Notes: a model not told the origin generated them from the letters alone. 64,000 nucleotides of DNA from Glycomyces lechevalierae (GCF_027622945.1 NZ_JAPZVQ010000013.1:1-64000); one strand, 5' to 3'; positions 38,624 through 51,956 are shown, counted from the first letter of the stretch. Translations and numbers: made by a program.

Positions 38624-39067
38624 GTGGGGAACCAGAGCAACAGCAGCCCTGACCGGCTCAGCGCCCGCACGAAGTGGCGGATGCGGGCCGTCGAGATCCT
38701 GTACGAAGCGGAGAGCCGCGACACCGAGCCCTCGCGGGTCCTCGCCGAGCGCGCCGACCGGGCCTTCAAGGACCCGGAGGCCCCGCGCCTGCCGAAGTAC
38801 GCCGAAGAGCTCGTGCGCGGGGTCGCCCAGCACCTGGACGAACTCGACGCGGCGCTCGGCAAGGCCTCCACGAGCTGGTCGGTCGAGCGGATGCCCGCCG
38901 TCGACCGGAACGTGCTGCGGGTGGCCCTCTACGAGATCCGGCACGTCGACGACGTCGACACCGCCGTCGCCATCAAAGAGGCGATGCGCGTGGCGCTCCA
39001 GATCGGCTCCTCGGACGACACGTCGTTCGTGAACGCCGTCCTCGACGCCGCCGCCAGGGCCGAATAG
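38624..39067 (+). CDS. nusB: Transcription antitermination factor NusB
   Basis: NusB binds boxA RNA with NusE to prevent premature termination, mainly in rRNA operons. The 147-residue all-helical protein has the N-terminal ARTKWRMRAVEILYEAE region and the DRNVLRVALYEIRHVDDVDT and AIKEAMRVALQIG motifs. GTG 38624 is two bases from the efp stop, so translation is coupled. The efp-nusB-bldD order is the usual actinobacterial one. Confidence 0.94.
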   Translation: MGNQSNSSPDRLSARTKWRMRAVEILYEAESRDTEPSRVLAERADRAFKDPEAPRLPKYAEELVRGVAQHLDELDAALGKASTSWSVERMPAVDRNVLRVALYEIRHVDDVDTAVAIKEAMRVALQIGSSDDTSFVNAVLDAAARAE

Positions 39068-39078
39068 GCGCAACGCGA

Positions 39079-39111
39079 AAGCCGGGTCTCCCTCTTGGGG
39101 AGGCCCGGCTT
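39079..39111. terminator. Bidirectional terminator between nusB and bldD
   Basis: A 14-bp stem with one G-U pair (39079-39092 with 39098-39111) lies between the convergent ends of nusB and the bldD frame. Confidence 0.65.
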
Positions 39112-39138
39112 CATCAGTCCCTGCCGAAACCGTTGTGT

Positions 39139-39639
39139 CTATTCGGCGTCCGAGGCGAAGAACGCCTGGAGGTCGTGCACGAGGACGCCGAAGTCCTCGA
39201 GCTTCTCGATCAGGCCCGACGGCGTCGTCGAGTAGACCACGGCCAGGGTGTAGAGGTCGTCGGCGCGGATCGAGAGGATCCGGCCGTTGTAGTCGCCGCG
39301 GCGCTGCTGGATGGAGCGCGCGAGCTTGGCGACGTGCTCCAGTTCGGAGTCCGGGTGGTCGTACAGCGCCTCGAGGTTGAGGACGATCTTCTCGGCCTGC
39401 TCGACCGGGAGCGGCACGCCCTCGGGGAGCAGCTCGGAGACGGGGATCCGGTAGAAGTCGGCCAACTCGGCGAGGCGGCTGACGGTGATCGACCGGTCGC
39501 CTCGCTCGTAGGAACCGATGACGACGGCCTTCCACTTGCCGCCGGACTTGTCCTCGACGCCTTACAACGACAGCCCCTGCTGCATGCGGATGTCACGCAG
39601 CCGGTTGCCGAGCGCTTTGGCGTAGTCAGATGTCGCCAT
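39139..39639 (-). pseudogene. bldD: bldD developmental regulator with premature stop at codon 26
   Basis: The minus strand from ATG 39639 reads MATSDYAKALGNRLRDIRMQ through QGLSL, then TAA (39564-39562), then GVEDKSGGKWKAVVIGSYER and on, in the same frame, to TAG at 39139. Removing the stop gives 166 residues, the normal BldD length. The remainder is well preserved: the DNA-binding GSYERGDRSITVSRLAELAD and the cyclic-di-GMP signature RGD-x8-RADD (RXD-x8-RXXD). CAA or CAG/CAC is expected at this codon, so a single C-to-T change (CAA to TAA) can explain it. BldD with c-di-GMP represses sporulation genes in actinomycetes. The stop falls inside the helix-turn-helix, so no functional repressor should form unless it is an error or is read through. 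Confidence 0.85.
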
Positions 39640-39686
39640 GCTGGGATCAACTCCAATTTTCGGTACGAGAGGAACCCTATTGTTGA

Positions 39687-39699
39687 CTACCGTCGGTGA
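39687..39699. promoter_or_regulatory. Possible BldD-type box upstream of bldD
   Basis: CTAC-CGTCG-GTGA matches the BldD pseudo-palindrome TNAC-N5-GTNA at all but one defined position. It lies 48 bp before the bldD start, where BldD autoregulates in Streptomyces. A short degenerate motif, so weak. Confidence 0.25.
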
Positions 39700-39823
39700 C
39701 CATCGGCCGTTGGGGTGCCCCCAAACAGTGTTCTTCGTCGCGTAGGGCCCTCACTACCGCCAGGCAAACCTTGTCAAATCCGTCATTACCGCCGCTACCG
39801 ACCCTGTGGATTTGGGATCGACC

Positions 39824-39852
39824 TTTACGCTCCGTCACCGGCGGCGTAGCAT
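39824..39852 (+). promoter_or_regulatory. Candidate pyr operon promoter
   Basis: TTTACG (39824-39829), a 17-nt spacer and TAGCAT (39847-39852) give the best hexamer pair in the bldD-pyrR gap. Transcription from about 39859 would leave a leader of roughly 50 nt carrying the PyrR loop. Confidence 0.4.
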
Positions 39853-39878
39853 GGCCCGCGACGAAACCGTTCTTTAAC

Positions 39879-39897
39879 AGACCGTCCAGTGAGGCGG
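39879..39897 (+). promoter_or_regulatory. PyrR RNA-binding loop in the pyrR leader
   Basis: CCG-TCCAGTGAGG-CGG resembles the conserved PyrR-binding loop (UCCAGAGAGG-type) closed by a short stem. It stands immediately before the AGAAGGAGG ribosome-binding site of pyrR. In mycobacteria PyrR binds at this place to block translation when UMP is high, so translational control is expected here rather than a terminator switch; no terminator hairpin is seen. Confidence 0.6.
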
Positions 39898-39911
39898 AGA
39901 AGGAGGTTCGC

Positions 39912-40490
39912 GTGGTTTCCCCTGCCCTCAGGCAGTCAGAGGAAGACCCGTCGGGCAAGCAGATTCTCTCCGGTGACGACATCGGCCGCATCCTCGACCG
40001 CATCGCCCACCAGATCCTCGAGAAGACCAAGGGCGCCCCCGACACGATGCTGCTCGGCATCCCCACCCGCGGCGTCGCGCTCGCCGGCCGGCTCGCCGAT
40101 CGCATCCGCCGCTTCGCCGACCTCGACGTCCCCGCCGGGACCCTCGACATCACGCTCTACCGGGACGACCTGCGCCGCAACGCACTCCGGGCCCTCGGCC
40201 CGACCGAACTGCCGCCCGGCGGCGTGGACGACCAGCGCGTCATCCTCGTCGACGACGTCCTCTACTCCGGCCGCACCGTGCGCGCCGCGCTCAACGCGCT
40301 CTACGACCTCGGCCGGCCCGCGAGCGTCCAGCTCGCCATCCTCGTCGACCGGGGCCACCGGGAGCTGCCGATCCGCGCCGACTACGTCGGCAAGAACATC
40401 CCCACCGCGCGCGACGAGTCCGTGGCCGTGCGCCTGACGGAGTACGACGGGCTCGACGCCGTGGTCCTCACTGGAGGACGAGAGCGATGA
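39912..40490 (+). CDS. pyrR: Pyrimidine operon regulator PyrR / uracil phosphoribosyltransferase
   Basis: PyrR binds the pyr mRNA in response to uridine nucleotides and often has uracil phosphoribosyltransferase activity. The 192-residue protein has the type I PRTase fold with the PRPP loop [18 protein letters not shown] and the RNA-contacting basic N-terminal half ([15 protein letters not shown]). GTG 39912 follows AGAAGGAGG, the site the upstream PyrR loop can mask. Its TGA overlaps the ATG of pyrB. Confidence 0.94.
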   Translation: MVSPALRQSEEDPSGKQILSGDDIGRILDRIAHQILEKTKGAPDTMLLGIPTRGVALAGRLADRIRRFADLDVPAGTLDITLYRDDLRRNALRALGPTELPPGGVDDQRVILVDDVLYSGRTVRAALNALYDLGRPASVQLAILVDRGHRELPIRADYVGKNIPTARDESVAVRLTEYDGLDAVVLTGGRER

Positions 40491-41407
40491 AGCACCTGCT
40501 CACCACCAAGGAGCTCACCCGCGAGGAAGCCGAGCTCATCCTCGACGTCACCGAGCAGATGGCCGAGGCCGTCACCGGCCGCGAGGTCCCGAAGCTCCCG
40601 GCGCTGCGCGGGCGCACCGTCGTGAACCTCTTCTACGAGGACTCCACGCGCACCCGCACCTCCTTCGAGACCGCCGCCAAGCGGCTCTCGGCGGACGTCG
40701 TGAACTTCGCGGCCAAGACCTCGAGCGTGAACAAGGGCGAGAGCCTGCGCGACACCGCGCTCACCCTGCAGGCCATGGGCGCCGACGCGGTGGTCATCCG
40801 CCACCCGGCCGCCGGGGCCCCGCAGCGGCTCACCGAATGGCTCGACGGCGCGGTCCTCAACGCCGGGGACGGCACGCACGCCCACCCGACGCAGGCCCTG
40901 CTCGACGCCTACACGATGAAGAAGCGCCTGGGCGACATCGAAGGCCGCACCGTCGCGATCGTGGGGGACATCCTCCACTCGCGCGTGGCCCGCTCCAACA
41001 TCTGGCTGCTGACCAAGCTCGGCGCCACCGTGCGCCTGGTCGGCCCGCCCACGCTGCTGCCCAAGGACATCGACGACTGGCCCGTCGAGATCGGCTACGA
41101 CCTCGACGCCAGCCTCAAGGGCGTGGACGCGGTGATGATGCTCCGCGTCCAGCACGAGCGCCAGAACGCCGCGTTCTTCCCGACCGCGAACGAGTACTCG
41201 CGCCTCTACGGGCTCGACGAGCGCCGCCTCGCGCTCATGCCCGACCACGCGATCGTCATGCACCCCGGCCCCATGAACCGCGGCATGGAGATCGCCGCGG
41301 CCGTGGCCGACTCGCCCCGCGCCACCATCACCGAGCAGGTGACGAACGGCGTGTGGGTCCGCATGGCCGTCCTCTACCTCCTGCTGACGAACGGAGAGAG
41401 CAAGTGA
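40487..41407 (+). CDS. pyrB: Aspartate carbamoyltransferase catalytic subunit
   Basis: PyrB condenses carbamoyl phosphate with aspartate. The 306-residue protein has the carbamoyl-phosphate motif [13 protein letters not shown], the [11 protein letters not shown] loop, the aspartate-binding residues in [10 protein letters not shown] and HPGPMNRG. No regulatory pyrI is present, as normal for actinobacteria. It overlaps both pyrR and pyrC. Confidence 0.96.
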   Translation: MKHLLTTKELTREEAELILDVTEQMAEAVTGREVPKLPALRGRTVVNLFYEDSTRTRTSFETAAKRLSADVVNFAAKTSSVNKGESLRDTALTLQAMGADAVVIRHPAAGAPQRLTEWLDGAVLNAGDGTHAHPTQALLDAYTMKKRLGDIEGRTVAIVGDILHSRVARSNIWLLTKLGATVRLVGPPTLLPKDIDDWPVEIGYDLDASLKGVDAVMMLRVQHERQNAAFFPTANEYSRLYGLDERRLALMPDHAIVMHPGPMNRGMEIAAAVADSPRATITEQVTNGVWVRMAVLYLLLTNGESK

Positions 41408-42702
41408 CCGATCTGGTCATCAAGAGCGCCGACATCGTCGGCAAGGGACGCCAGGACGTCCTCGTCCGCGACGGCCGCGTCGCCGAGGTCGGCAGTGTGT
41501 CCGCAAAGGACGCCGAAGTGGTGGACGCCGACGGCCTGGTGCTCCTGCCCGGCCTCGTCGACCTCCACACCCACCTGCGCGAGCCCGGCCGCGAGGACGC
41601 CGAGACCGTCCTCACCGGCACCCGCGCCGCCGCCAAGGGCGGCTACACCGCGGTGTGCGCCATGGCGAACTCCTACCCCGTGGCCGACACGGCCGGGGTC
41701 GTGGAGCAGGTCGCCGCGCTCGGCCGCGCCGCCGGCTACGCCGACGTGCAGCCCATCGGCGCCGTCTCGGTCGGCCTGGAGGGCAAGCGGCTCGCCGAGA
41801 TCGGCGCGATGGCGCAGTCCGCCGCGCAGGTGCGCATGTTCTCCGACGACGGCCACTGCGTGCACGACCCGGTGCTCATGCGCCGCGCCCTCGAGTACGT
41901 GAAGACCTTCGGCGGGCTCGTCGCCCAGCACGCCGAGGAGCCGCGCCTCACCGAAGGCGCGCAGATGAACGAGGGCGCCGTCTCGTCCGAGCTCGGCCTG
42001 CCCGGCTGGCCCTCGGTCGCCGAGGAGGCGATCATCGCCCGCGACGTGCTCCTCGCCGAGTACACCGGCGCGCGCGTCCACTTCTGCCACGTCTCCACCG
42101 CCCGCTCGGTGGCGATCATCCGCGAGGCCAAGGCCCGCGGCGCGAAGGTGACCGCCGAGGTCTGCCCGCACCACCTCCTCCTCACCGACGAGGCCGCGCG
42201 CTCCTACGACCCGGTGTACAAGGTCAACCCGCCGCTGCGCCGCGAAGCCGACGTCGAGGTGCTGCGGGCCGCGCTCGCCGAGGGCGTCATCGACGCCGTC
42301 GCGACCGACCACGCGCCGCACGCCCCGCAGGACAAGGAATGCGAGTGGGCCGCCGCCCGCCCCGGGATGCTCGGCCTCGAGACCGCGCTCTCGATCAGCG
42401 TCCTCGCCCTCGGCGGACCCTCCGGTGTGGACTGGGACGTGCTCGCCGAGCGCACCTCCCGCACCCCCGCGCGCATCGCGGGCCTCGAGGCGCACGGCCG
42501 CGACCCGCAGCCGGGCGTCGAAGCGAACTTCACCCTCGTCGACCCCTCGGCGACCTGGACCGTGGTCCCCGAAGGCCTCGCGTCCTTGTCGCGCAACACC
42601 CCTTACGCCGGGATGGAACTCCCGGTCACCGTCCAGGCGACGTTCCTGCGCGGACGAGCCACCGTTCTCAACGGGAAGATCGAAGAGGAGACGACCGAAT
42701 GA
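41404..42702 (+). CDS. pyrC: Dihydroorotase
   Basis: PyrC cyclises carbamoyl aspartate to dihydroorotate. The 432-residue type I enzyme shows the zinc motif [16 protein letters not shown], further metal histidines in CHVSTARS and CPHHLLLTD, and the catalytic Asp in [13 protein letters not shown]. The start is GTG 41404, overlapping pyrB. The next gene, carA, overlaps its stop. Confidence 0.95.
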   Translation: MTDLVIKSADIVGKGRQDVLVRDGRVAEVGSVSAKDAEVVDADGLVLLPGLVDLHTHLREPGREDAETVLTGTRAAAKGGYTAVCAMANSYPVADTAGVVEQVAALGRAAGYADVQPIGAVSVGLEGKRLAEIGAMAQSAAQVRMFSDDGHCVHDPVLMRRALEYVKTFGGLVAQHAEEPRLTEGAQMNEGAVSSELGLPGWPSVAEEAIIARDVLLAEYTGARVHFCHVSTARSVAIIREAKARGAKVTAEVCPHHLLLTDEAARSYDPVYKVNPPLRREADVEVLRAALAEGVIDAVATDHAPHAPQDKECEWAAARPGMLGLETALSISVLALGGPSGVDWDVLAERTSRTPARIAGLEAHGRDPQPGVEANFTLVDPSATWTVVPEGLASLSRNTPYAGMELPVTVQATFLRGRATVLNGKIEEETTE

Positions 42703-43839
42703 GCAGCAGAGCACCAGCGATCCTCGTCCTCGAGGACGGCCGCGTCTTCCGCGGCGAGGCCTTCGGCTCGGTCGGCGAGACCTTCGGTGAGGCGGTCTTC
42801 AGCACCGGCATGACCGGCTACCAGGAGACCCTCACCGACCCGTCCTACTACGGGCAGGTCGTCGCGCAGACCGCCCCGCAGATCGGCAACACCGGCTGGA
42901 ACGACGAGGACGACGAGTCCCGCCGCATCTGGGTCGCCGGGTACGTCGTCCGCGACGCCTCCCGCATGGCCTCGAACTGGCGCGCCAAGCGCGGCCTCGA
43001 GGACGAGCTCGCCTCCCAGGGCGTCGTGGGCATCTGCGGCGTCGACACCCGCGCGCTCACCCGCCACCTGCGCGAGGCCGGCGCGATGCGCGTCGGCATC
43101 TCCTCGCGCGACACCGACGTGGAGGCGCTCCTGCAGAAGGTGCGCGCCACGCCGCAGATGGCCGGCGCCAACCACGTCGGCGCGGTCACCGCCTCGGCCC
43201 CGTACACCTACGAGGCCAAGGAGACCAAGTACACGGTCGCCGCCCTCGACCTGGGCATCAAGCGGAACACGCCGCGCCGTCTCGCCGAGCGCGGCATCAC
43301 CACCACGGTCTTCCCCGCCTTCGCCGAGATCGACCAGCTCCTGTCGGGCAGCCCCGACGCGGTCTTCCTCTCCAACGGCCCCGGCGACCCCGCCACCGCC
43401 GACCACCAGGTCGAGCTGACCCGCGAGCTGCTGCGCCGCAGGGTCCCGGTCTTCGGCATCTGCTTCGGCAACCAGATCCTCGGCCGCGCCCTCGGCCTGG
43501 AGACCTACAAGCTGAAGTTCGGCCACCGCGGCATCAACCAGCCGGTGCTCGACCGCCACACCAACAAGATCGAGATCACCGCCCACAACCACGGCTTCGC
43601 CTTGAAGGCCCCGCCTGTTTTGGAGGGGCAGTCGGGCGAGTTCTTCGAGACCGAGTTCGGCCGCGTCCAGGTGAGCCACGTCTGCCTCAACGACGACGTC
43701 GTCGAAGGCCTCACCTGCCTCGACGTGCCCGCCTACTCCGTGCAGTACCACCCCGAGGCCGCCGGCGGCCCGCACGACGCCGACTACCTGTTCGACCGTC
43801 TGATCGAACTCATCCAGCAGCAGGAAGGGGCCCCGACCC

Positions 43840-43847
<8 letters not shown>
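42699..43847 (+). CDS. carA: Carbamoyl-phosphate synthase small subunit
   Basis: CarA is the glutaminase subunit that feeds ammonia to CarB. The 382-residue protein has the N-terminal CPSase domain ([20 protein letters not shown]) and a class I amidotransferase domain with the nucleophile in [15 protein letters not shown] and the His-Glu pair in [12 protein letters not shown]. It starts within the pyrC stop and overlaps carB by eight bases, consistent with strict subunit coupling. Confidence 0.96.
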
Positions 43848-47160
<3,313 letters not shown>

Positions 47161-47164
47161 CACC

Positions 47165-47208
47165 GCACCGGGTGGGCGACCGCTGTAGCCGTGTCGCTCA
47201 CCCGGTGC
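47165..47208 (+). terminator. Long hairpin between carB and pyrD
   Basis: A 16-bp stem with one G-U pair (47165-47180 with 47193-47208) and a 12-nt loop lies right after the carB stop. There is no U-tract, and pyrD starts 17 bp further on. It could terminate, attenuate or stabilise the upstream mRNA. Confidence 0.5.
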
Positions 47209-47224
47209 ACTGACGTATACAGGA

Positions 47225-48307
47225 ATGAGCATGCTGTACCAGAATCTGGCCCGCCCGGTCCTGTTCCGGATCGGACGCGGCGACGCCGAGCGAGCGCACG
47301 AGACCACCCTGCGCTGGCTCACCCGCCTGTCCTCCCAGCGGCAGGCCCGCAACGCGCTCATCAAGCTCAACCAGCTCAGCGCGCCCGTCACGGTCTGCGG
47401 CATCCCCTTCCCCAACCCCATCGGCCTCGCCGCCGGCATGGACAAGAACGGCGTCGCCACGGGCGCCTGGCCCGCCCTCGGCTTCGGCTTCGCCGAGATC
47501 GGCACCGTGACCGCCCAGCCCCAGCCCGGCAACCCCCAGCCCCGCATGTTCCGCATGCGCCGCTCCGAGGGCATCGTCAACCGCATGGGCTTCAACAACG
47601 AAGGCGCGCAGGCGCTCGCGGCGCGGCTCACCGCCGCCCCGGCCGTGAACTGCCCGCTCGGCATCAGCATCGGCAAGTCGAAGGTCGTGCCGCTCGAGGG
47701 CGCGATCGAGGACTACCTCACCTCCATGCGGTTCCTCTACCCGTTCGCCGACTACATCGCCATCAACGTCTCCTCGCCGAACACGCCGGGCCTGCGCCAG
47801 CTCCAGGACGCCGGGGCCCTGCGCGCCCTGCTCGGCGCGTTGCGCACTGAGGGCGTGCGCCTCGCGGCCGGTCGCCAGCCGCGGCCCGTGCTCGTGAAGA
47901 TCGCCCCCGACCTCACCGAGCCGGCCATGGCGCAGCTCCTCGAGGTCTGCCTCGAGTCCGGCGTGGCGGGCGTGATCGCCACGAACACGACCATCGGCCG
48001 CGACGGCGTCGACCCGAGCGACGACGCGATCGCCGCCGAGCCCGGCGGCATGTCCGGCAAGCCGCTCACGCAGATCTCCCGCGAGATCGTGCGCTTCGTG
48101 CACCGCGAGACCAACGGAACGCTGCCGATCATCGGCTCGGGCGGGATCATGTCCCCCGACGACGCGCAGGCCATGTTCGACGCCGGCGCGAGCCTCGTCC
48201 AGCTCTACTCGGGCCTCGTCTACAACGGGCCCGGCCTGGTGCGCGGCAGCGTGCGCCGCTACCGGTCCTCCGCCCGCAAGGGCGCCCACACCTCCCACTC
48301 CCGCTGA
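47225..48307 (+). CDS. pyrD: Quinone-dependent dihydroorotate dehydrogenase (class 2)
   Basis: PyrD oxidises dihydroorotate to orotate at the membrane, passing electrons to quinone. The 360-residue protein has the class 2 N-terminal membrane helix pair ([14 protein letters not shown]) and a FMN barrel with [12 protein letters not shown], the catalytic Ser in [15 protein letters not shown], and [14 protein letters not shown] 47225 is given; ATG 47231 is equally possible. It is separated from carB by a strong hairpin. Confidence 0.95.
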   Translation: MSMLYQNLARPVLFRIGRGDAERAHETTLRWLTRLSSQRQARNALIKLNQLSAPVTVCGIPFPNPIGLAAGMDKNGVATGAWPALGFGFAEIGTVTAQPQPGNPQPRMFRMRRSEGIVNRMGFNNEGAQALAARLTAAPAVNCPLGISIGKSKVVPLEGAIEDYLTSMRFLYPFADYIAINVSSPNTPGLRQLQDAGALRALLGALRTEGVRLAAGRQPRPVLVKIAPDLTEPAMAQLLEVCLESGVAGVIATNTTIGRDGVDPSDDAIAAEPGGMSGKPLTQISREIVRFVHRETNGTLPIIGSGGIMSPDDAQAMFDAGASLVQLYSGLVYNGPGLVRGSVRRYRSSARKGAHTSHSR

Positions 48308-48338
48308 CGACAAAGCCTGACCCTCTTAAGGAAGTGCA

Positions 48339-49256
48339 ATGCCTACCAACAAGGATTTCGGCTCCCGGGCCCACCACCTCTCGCAGGTACGCGGCCCGCT
48401 GTGCGCCGGGATCGATCCGCACGGCGCGCTCCTGCAGCACTGGGGGCTCGACGACGACCTGGCGGGCGCCGAGCGCTTCGCGATGACGATCGTGGAGGCC
48501 ACGGCGGAGTCGTGCGCGTTCATCAAGCCGCAGTCGGCGTTCTACGAGCGGTTCGGCTCGGGCGGCGTGGCGCTCCTCGAACGGGTGATCGCCGAGTCGC
48601 GCAAGGCCGGCGCGCTCGTCATCCTCGACGTCAAGCGCGGCGACATCGGCTCCACCATGGCCGCGTACGCGCAGGCCTACCTCGACCCGGCCTCGCCGCT
48701 CGCGGCCGACGCGATCACCGTGAGCCCGTTCCTCGGCACCGGCTCGCTCCAGCCCGCGTTCGACCTCGCCAACGCGCACGGCAAGGGCCTGTTCGTGCTG
48801 GCCCGCACCTCGAACCCCGAGGGCAAGCAGGTGCAGATGGCCAAGCGCCGCGACGGCAAGTCCGTGGCCCAGGGGATCATCGACGAAGTGAACGAGCAGA
48901 ACGCCGACGCCGAGCCCATGGGCTCCTTCGGGATCGTCATGGGCGCCACCATCGGGGCCTGCGCCTCCGAAGGGGAAGCGCGGCTGCGTGAGTCGACTTA
49001 CGGAATCACGCACACCACCGTGCGGCAACGTGACACCGCTCACGACTTGTCCCAGTTCAACGGCCCCATCCTGGTCCCGGGCATGGGAGCCCAGGGTGGA
49101 CGCCCGAGTGATCTTCCGCGCGTCCTCGGCCCGGCCACGAACTTCGCAATCCCGTCCTATTCCCGACAAATCGCACAGCCGGGGCCAGCCGTGGCGAGCA
49201 TTCGCACCGCCGTCGAGGCGTTGCAGGACGAATGCCGCGCCGCGATGGGGGAATAA
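48339..49256 (+). CDS. pyrF: Orotidine 5'-phosphate decarboxylase (type 2)
   Basis: PyrF performs the last step of UMP synthesis. The 305-residue protein is the longer type 2 form, with the active-site lysine in LVILDVKRGDIGSTM, the N-terminal CAGIDPHG motif and GIVMGATIGAC. A phosphate-gripping loop around VPGMGAQGG is present. It follows pyrD by 31 bp on the same strand. All de novo UMP genes except pyrE are therefore in this block. Confidence 0.94.
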   Translation: MPTNKDFGSRAHHLSQVRGPLCAGIDPHGALLQHWGLDDDLAGAERFAMTIVEATAESCAFIKPQSAFYERFGSGGVALLERVIAESRKAGALVILDVKRGDIGSTMAAYAQAYLDPASPLAADAITVSPFLGTGSLQPAFDLANAHGKGLFVLARTSNPEGKQVQMAKRRDGKSVAQGIIDEVNEQNADAEPMGSFGIVMGATIGACASEGEARLRESTYGITHTTVRQRDTAHDLSQFNGPILVPGMGAQGGRPSDLPRVLGPATNFAIPSYSRQIAQPGPAVASIRTAVEALQDECRAAMGE

Positions 49257-49404
49257 ACCCGCGAATTCGGGGCCCGAAATTTGCCCCACCCCCGGTCGCA
49301 GGCGTGTCGGACACTGGGGTTACCGTTCCCGAGCTGGGTATGCTTCAGCGATACCCGCACGTCAAGGTCCACAGGGACGAAACCATCGACTGCAAGGAGA
49401 CCCC

Positions 49405-49728
49405 GTGCCGCTCCCTAAACTGACTCCGGAACAGCGCGCCGCAGCCCTTGAGAAGGCCGCCGCGGCCCGCAAGGCCCGCGCCGAGCTCAAGGAGAAGCTG
49501 AAGTCGGGCGAGACCACCCTGGAAGCGGTCCTCAAGTCCGCTGCCACCGACGACATCTCGGGCAAGATGAAGGTCTCGGCCGTGCTCAAGGCCCTCCCCG
49601 GCATCGGCGACAAGCGCGCCACCCAGATCATGGAGAAGCTCAAGATCGCCGACTCCCGTCGGCTGCGCGGCCTCGGCGAGCACCAGCGCGCCGCGCTTCT
49701 GGATGAATTCAAGGGCGACCAGGCCTAA
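49405..49728 (+). CDS. mihF: Integration host factor, actinobacterial type (mIHF)
   Basis: mIHF is an essential DNA-binding nucleoid protein of actinobacteria, unrelated to enterobacterial IHF. The 107-residue basic protein has a long N-terminal helix ([20 protein letters not shown]) and the helix-two-turn-helix domain [20 protein letters not shown], followed by [18 protein letters not shown] 49405 follows AAGGAG. The pyrF-mihF-gmk order is typical. The AT-poor upstream 148 bp contains TATGCT at 49339 as a possible -10. Confidence 0.95.
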   Translation: MPLPKLTPEQRAAALEKAAAARKARAELKEKLKSGETTLEAVLKSAATDDISGKMKVSAVLKALPGIGDKRATQIMEKLKIADSRRLRGLGEHQRAALLDEFKGDQA

Positions 49729-49748
49729 GTTCGGGTAGTAGTAGTCGC

Positions 49749-50351
49749 GTGAGCATCGATCGTCACCACGCAGCCCTGGCCCAGCGCCTCACGGTGCTGT
49801 CCGGTCCGTCCGGAGTCGGCAAGGGCAGCGTCAAGGCCCTCATCCAGGAGTACTACCCGTGGGTCTGGCTCTCCGTGAGCTGCACGACCCGCAAGCCGCG
49901 TCCTGGTGAGGTCGACGGCGCCGACTACCACTTCGTGTCGACCGAGCAGTTCGAGTCGATGATCGCCGCGGGGGAGTTCCTTGAGTGGGCCTCCTACGCG
50001 GGGAACCTCTACGGAACCCCCCGCGGCCCGGTCGAGGAGCGCCTGCGCGCCGGACTCCCGGCGCTGCTGGAGATCGAACTGCAGGGCGCCCGCCAGGTCC
50101 GCCAGACCATGCACGACGCCCAACTGGTGTTCCTCGCGCCGCCGTCGTGGGACGAACTCGTCCGCCGCCTCACCGGGCGGGGGACCGAGGACGAGGCCAC
50201 GATCGCGCGCCGCCTGGACGCCGCCCGCCATGAGCTCGCCGCGGAGGCCGAGTTCGATCACACAGTCACCAATGTGTCGATCGAGCAGGCGGCCGCCGAG
50301 CTGGTAGAGTTGCTCAGTTCTCCGGCCGTAGTCAAGACCGGAGCGCGCTAA
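49749..50351 (+). CDS. gmk: Guanylate kinase
   Basis: Gmk phosphorylates GMP to GDP. The 200-residue protein has the P-loop [12 protein letters not shown], the GMP-binding [20 protein letters not shown] segment and the lid region [19 protein letters not shown] 49749 lies 20 bp after mihF. rpoZ follows after 54 bp, as in most actinobacteria. Confidence 0.96.
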   Translation: MSIDRHHAALAQRLTVLSGPSGVGKGSVKALIQEYYPWVWLSVSCTTRKPRPGEVDGADYHFVSTEQFESMIAAGEFLEWASYAGNLYGTPRGPVEERLRAGLPALLEIELQGARQVRQTMHDAQLVFLAPPSWDELVRRLTGRGTEDEATIARRLDAARHELAAEAEFDHTVTNVSIEQAAAELVELLSSPAVVKTGAR

Positions 50352-50405
50352 GGTCCGGCATCCCGGATCTGGCAGCAACAACGAGTCGCACACGAAGGAT
50401 TACAC

Positions 50406-50678
50406 GTGTCAGGGACTGTCGCCGACCCGATCGGCATCACCAACCCGCCGATCGACGACCTGCTCAAGAAGAGCCAGTCGAAGTACCAGCTGGTCATCTA
50501 CTCGGCCAAGCGCGCGCGCCAGATCAACGCGTACTACTCGCAGCTGGGCGAAGGCCTGCTGGAGTACGTGGGTCCGCTCGTCGAGACCACGCCCGAGGAG
50601 AAGCCGCTGTCGATCGCCATGCGCGAGCTCGACCGGGGTCTGCTCGAGACGAAGGCGTTCGACGACCCGGACGCGTAA
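50406..50678 (+). CDS. rpoZ: RNA polymerase omega subunit
   Basis: Omega helps assemble the beta-prime subunit of RNA polymerase. The 90-residue protein contains the conserved N-terminal [20 protein letters not shown] and the [19 protein letters not shown] segment. It has the actinobacterial form with an acidic C-terminal end. The start is GTG 50406. Confidence 0.95.
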   Translation: MSGTVADPIGITNPPIDDLLKKSQSKYQLVIYSAKRARQINAYYSQLGEGLLEYVGPLVETTPEEKPLSIAMRELDRGLLETKAFDDPDA

Positions 50679-50711
50679 GCGCCGGGCGGTACCGAGGCGT
50701 AAGCTTCGCGC

Positions 50712-51902
50712 GTGAACATCGTCCTGGGCGTGTCGGGCGGCATCGCCGCCTACAAGGCCTGCATTCTGCTTCGCCTCCTCAAGGAATCCGGACACGACGT
50801 CCAGGTGATCCCGACCGAGGCGGCGCTCAAGTTCGTCGGTGAAGCCACCTGGGAGGCCCTGTCGGGCCACCGGGTGGCTTCCGGCGTCTTCTCCGACGTT
50901 TCCGAGGTCAAGCACGTGCGGCTGGGCCGCCAGGCCGACCTCGTCGTGGTCGCCCCCGCGACGGCCGACCTGCTCGCGCGGGCCGCGCACGGCCGCGCCG
51001 ACGACCTCCTCACCAGCACCCTGCTGACCGCGACCTGCCCCGTCGTGTTCGCCCCGGCGATGCACACGGAGATGTGGGAGCACCCGGCCACGCGCGCCAA
51101 CGTCGCGACCCTGCGCGAGCGCGGGGCGCACGTCGTCGAGCCCGACTCGGGCCGCCTCACCGGCGCCGACACCGGCCCCGGCCGCCTCCCCGAGCCCGAA
51201 TCGCTCTTCGCCCTCCTTAAGGGCTTCCTCACGTCGCCGGCCCGAGACCTGGTGGGCCGCAAGGTCCTCGTCACCGCCGGCGGTACCCGCGAACCGATCG
51301 ACCCGGTCCGCTTCATCGGCAACCACTCCTCCGGGAAGCAGGGCATCGCCCTCGCCGCGGCGGCCGCCGCGCGCGGCGCGGACGTGCACCTCATCGCCGC
51401 GCACATCGACGCCGCGCCACCCGCCGGGATCACCGTCGAGCGCGTCTCCACGACCGGCGAGCTGTACGAGGCCACAGTGAAGGCCGCCGCCGAAGCGGAC
51501 GCCGCGGTGCTCGCCGCCGCGCCCGCCGACTTCACGCCCAAGGCGGCCTCGGAGCGCAAGCTCAAGCGCAAGGGCGACCTCGAGATGATGCTGACCTCGA
51601 CGCCGGACATATCCGCTGCCGTCGGGCGCGAGAAACGCCCCGACCAGGTCCTCGTCGTGTTCGCCGCCGAGACCCACGACGGTCCCGAGCACGCGATGCG
51701 CAAGCGCGAGGCCAAAGGCGCCGACCTGGTGGTCCTCAACGACGTCTCGGGAGGGGCCGTGTTCGGCGCGGCGGAGAACTCGGTCACCGTGTTCGACGAA
51801 CGTGGCGAAGTCGACGTCCGCGAGCACGTCTCGAAGGAGGTCGTGGCAGACGCCATCTGGGACGCCGTCTCAGCGCGGCTCCCGCTGGGTGGACGCGATT
51901 GA
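50712..51902 (+). CDS. coaBC: Bifunctional phosphopantothenoylcysteine decarboxylase/synthetase CoaBC
   Basis: CoaBC joins cysteine to 4'-phosphopantothenate and decarboxylates the product in coenzyme A synthesis. In this 396-residue protein the flavin-dependent CoaC half (GVSGGIAAYKA, VVVAPATADLLARAAHG, FAPAMHTEMWEHPAT) covers residues 1-175. The CoaB half follows with VTAGGTREPIDPVRFIGNHS and SGKQG. GTG 50712 is the start. The gene order rpoZ-coaBC-metK is standard for this phylum. Confidence 0.95.
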   Translation: MNIVLGVSGGIAAYKACILLRLLKESGHDVQVIPTEAALKFVGEATWEALSGHRVASGVFSDVSEVKHVRLGRQADLVVVAPATADLLARAAHGRADDLLTSTLLTATCPVVFAPAMHTEMWEHPATRANVATLRERGAHVVEPDSGRLTGADTGPGRLPEPESLFALLKGFLTSPARDLVGRKVLVTAGGTREPIDPVRFIGNHSSGKQGIALAAAAAARGADVHLIAAHIDAAPPAGITVERVSTTGELYEATVKAAAEADAAVLAAAPADFTPKAASERKLKRKGDLEMMLTSTPDISAAVGREKRPDQVLVVFAAETHDGPEHAMRKREAKGADLVVLNDVSGGAVFGAAENSVTVFDERGEVDVREHVSKEVVADAIWDAVSARLPLGGRD

Positions 51903-51927
51903 CACCGCGTGACCGCCGCGCGCCGAC

Positions 51928-51956
51928 TTGGTGGGAAGATCTTCACCGCATAGACT
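51928..51956 (+). promoter_or_regulatory. Candidate metK promoter
   Basis: TTGGTG (51928-51933), a 17-nt spacer and TAGACT (51951-51956) precede metK by about 60 bp. This suggests metK has its own start in addition to readthrough from coaBC. The short leader shows no SAM-riboswitch structure. Confidence 0.5.
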
